A stretch of 6,583 nt of DNA, from NCBI GenBank assembly GCA_020027415.1, contig JAHRAW010000112.1:1-6583 (forward strand), written 5' to 3'. The stretch is from Gammaproteobacteria bacterium. GTDB taxonomy: Bacteria; Pseudomonadota; Gammaproteobacteria; Arenicellales; Poriferihabitantaceae. How positions within the stretch are numbered: position 1 is the stretch's first letter; every line of letters starts with the position of its first letter. The notes below the pieces were generated by a model. That model saw nothing but the letters and a program-made list of their open reading frames with translations, was not told the DNA's origin and ran no database searches. Below, piece after piece: positions 6,524-6,583 of the stretch. Made by a program: the position numbers and the translations under genes.

Positions 6524-6583
6524 GCGAAAACCAGTTGAAAATCGGCGCATTGGTTAAGCAGTATATTCCCGCAATTTTTGCAT
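6520..6583 (+). CDS. Unrecognised protein, N-terminal 21 residues only, runs off window
   Basis: The gene begins in an ATGA overlap with the quinone oxidoreductase stop and has a well-spaced GGAGG. The visible product starts MSENQLKIGALV and continues KQYIPAIFA to the window edge without a stop. The start region is polar and then mildly hydrophobic; it has no signal peptide or motif that I recognise. It does not look like the N-terminus of FdsD or FdhD/FdsC as I know them, but 21 residues are too few to exclude anything. Its position makes it the fourth gene of the formate dehydrogenase operon. Confidence 0.6.
   Translation, partial: MSENQLKIGALVKQYIPAIFA

Noticed and set aside
1..6583. CRISPR array, tRNA, rRNA or transposase gene
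   Set aside because: No regularly spaced repeats, no tRNA-like cloverleaf and no transposase or integrase motifs were seen; the only mobile-type sequence is the 83-bp non-coding repeat.

Overview
The window reads as a piece of a GC-rich proteobacterial chromosome, most likely a gammaproteobacterium with a present or past sulfur-oxidising lifestyle. The support is a DsrC with both redox cysteines, a wrecked dsrM directly behind it in the usual dsrC-dsrM order, and a fold-back repeat with CGTCATTCCCGCG ends of a kind common in Gamma- and Betaproteobacteria. The species cannot be named from the sequence alone.

Layout, all on the plus strand. Bases 1-287 hold the 3' end of dsrC, whose start lies outside the window. 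Bases 288-782 hold no intact gene. About 373-663 is a decayed dsrM with a large internal deletion, a frameshift at a T5 run and no start codon. Its dead 3' end runs into a probable extended -10 promoter (724-732) for the next operon. Bases 783-2543 encode a NuoE-NuoF fusion, the diaphorase (beta) subunit of an NAD-dependent formate dehydrogenase. Bases 2544-2651 are an intersubunit gap filled mostly by an 83-bp fold-back repeat. Bases 2652-5498 encode the catalytic Mo/W-bis-MGD alpha subunit. Bases 5519-6523 encode a zinc-free quinone oxidoreductase (MDR superfamily, PIG3-like). A further gene starts at 6520 with an ATGA overlap and leaves the window; it is not recognisable.

Together the two formate dehydrogenase genes specify a soluble cytoplasmic enzyme like Methylobacterium FDH1 or FdsABG. 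Formate would be oxidised at the Mo/W centre of alpha, and electrons would pass through several Fe-S clusters to the FMN/NAD site of beta, giving CO2 and NADH. The quinone oxidoreductase is probably co-transcribed; its substrate is unknown. No fdhD/fdsC or fdsD gene is visible inside the window.

The main point of interest is the alpha-beta junction. A good Shine-Dalgarno (GGAGG, 2531-2535) and an ATGA overlap start a 38-codon ORF that runs through the repeat and stops inside the first codons of the alpha gene, whose own start lacks a clear ribosome-binding site. This suggests that the repeat was inserted into a tightly coupled junction and that alpha translation now depends on termination-reinitiation. 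The second point is the erosion of dsrM beside an intact dsrC.
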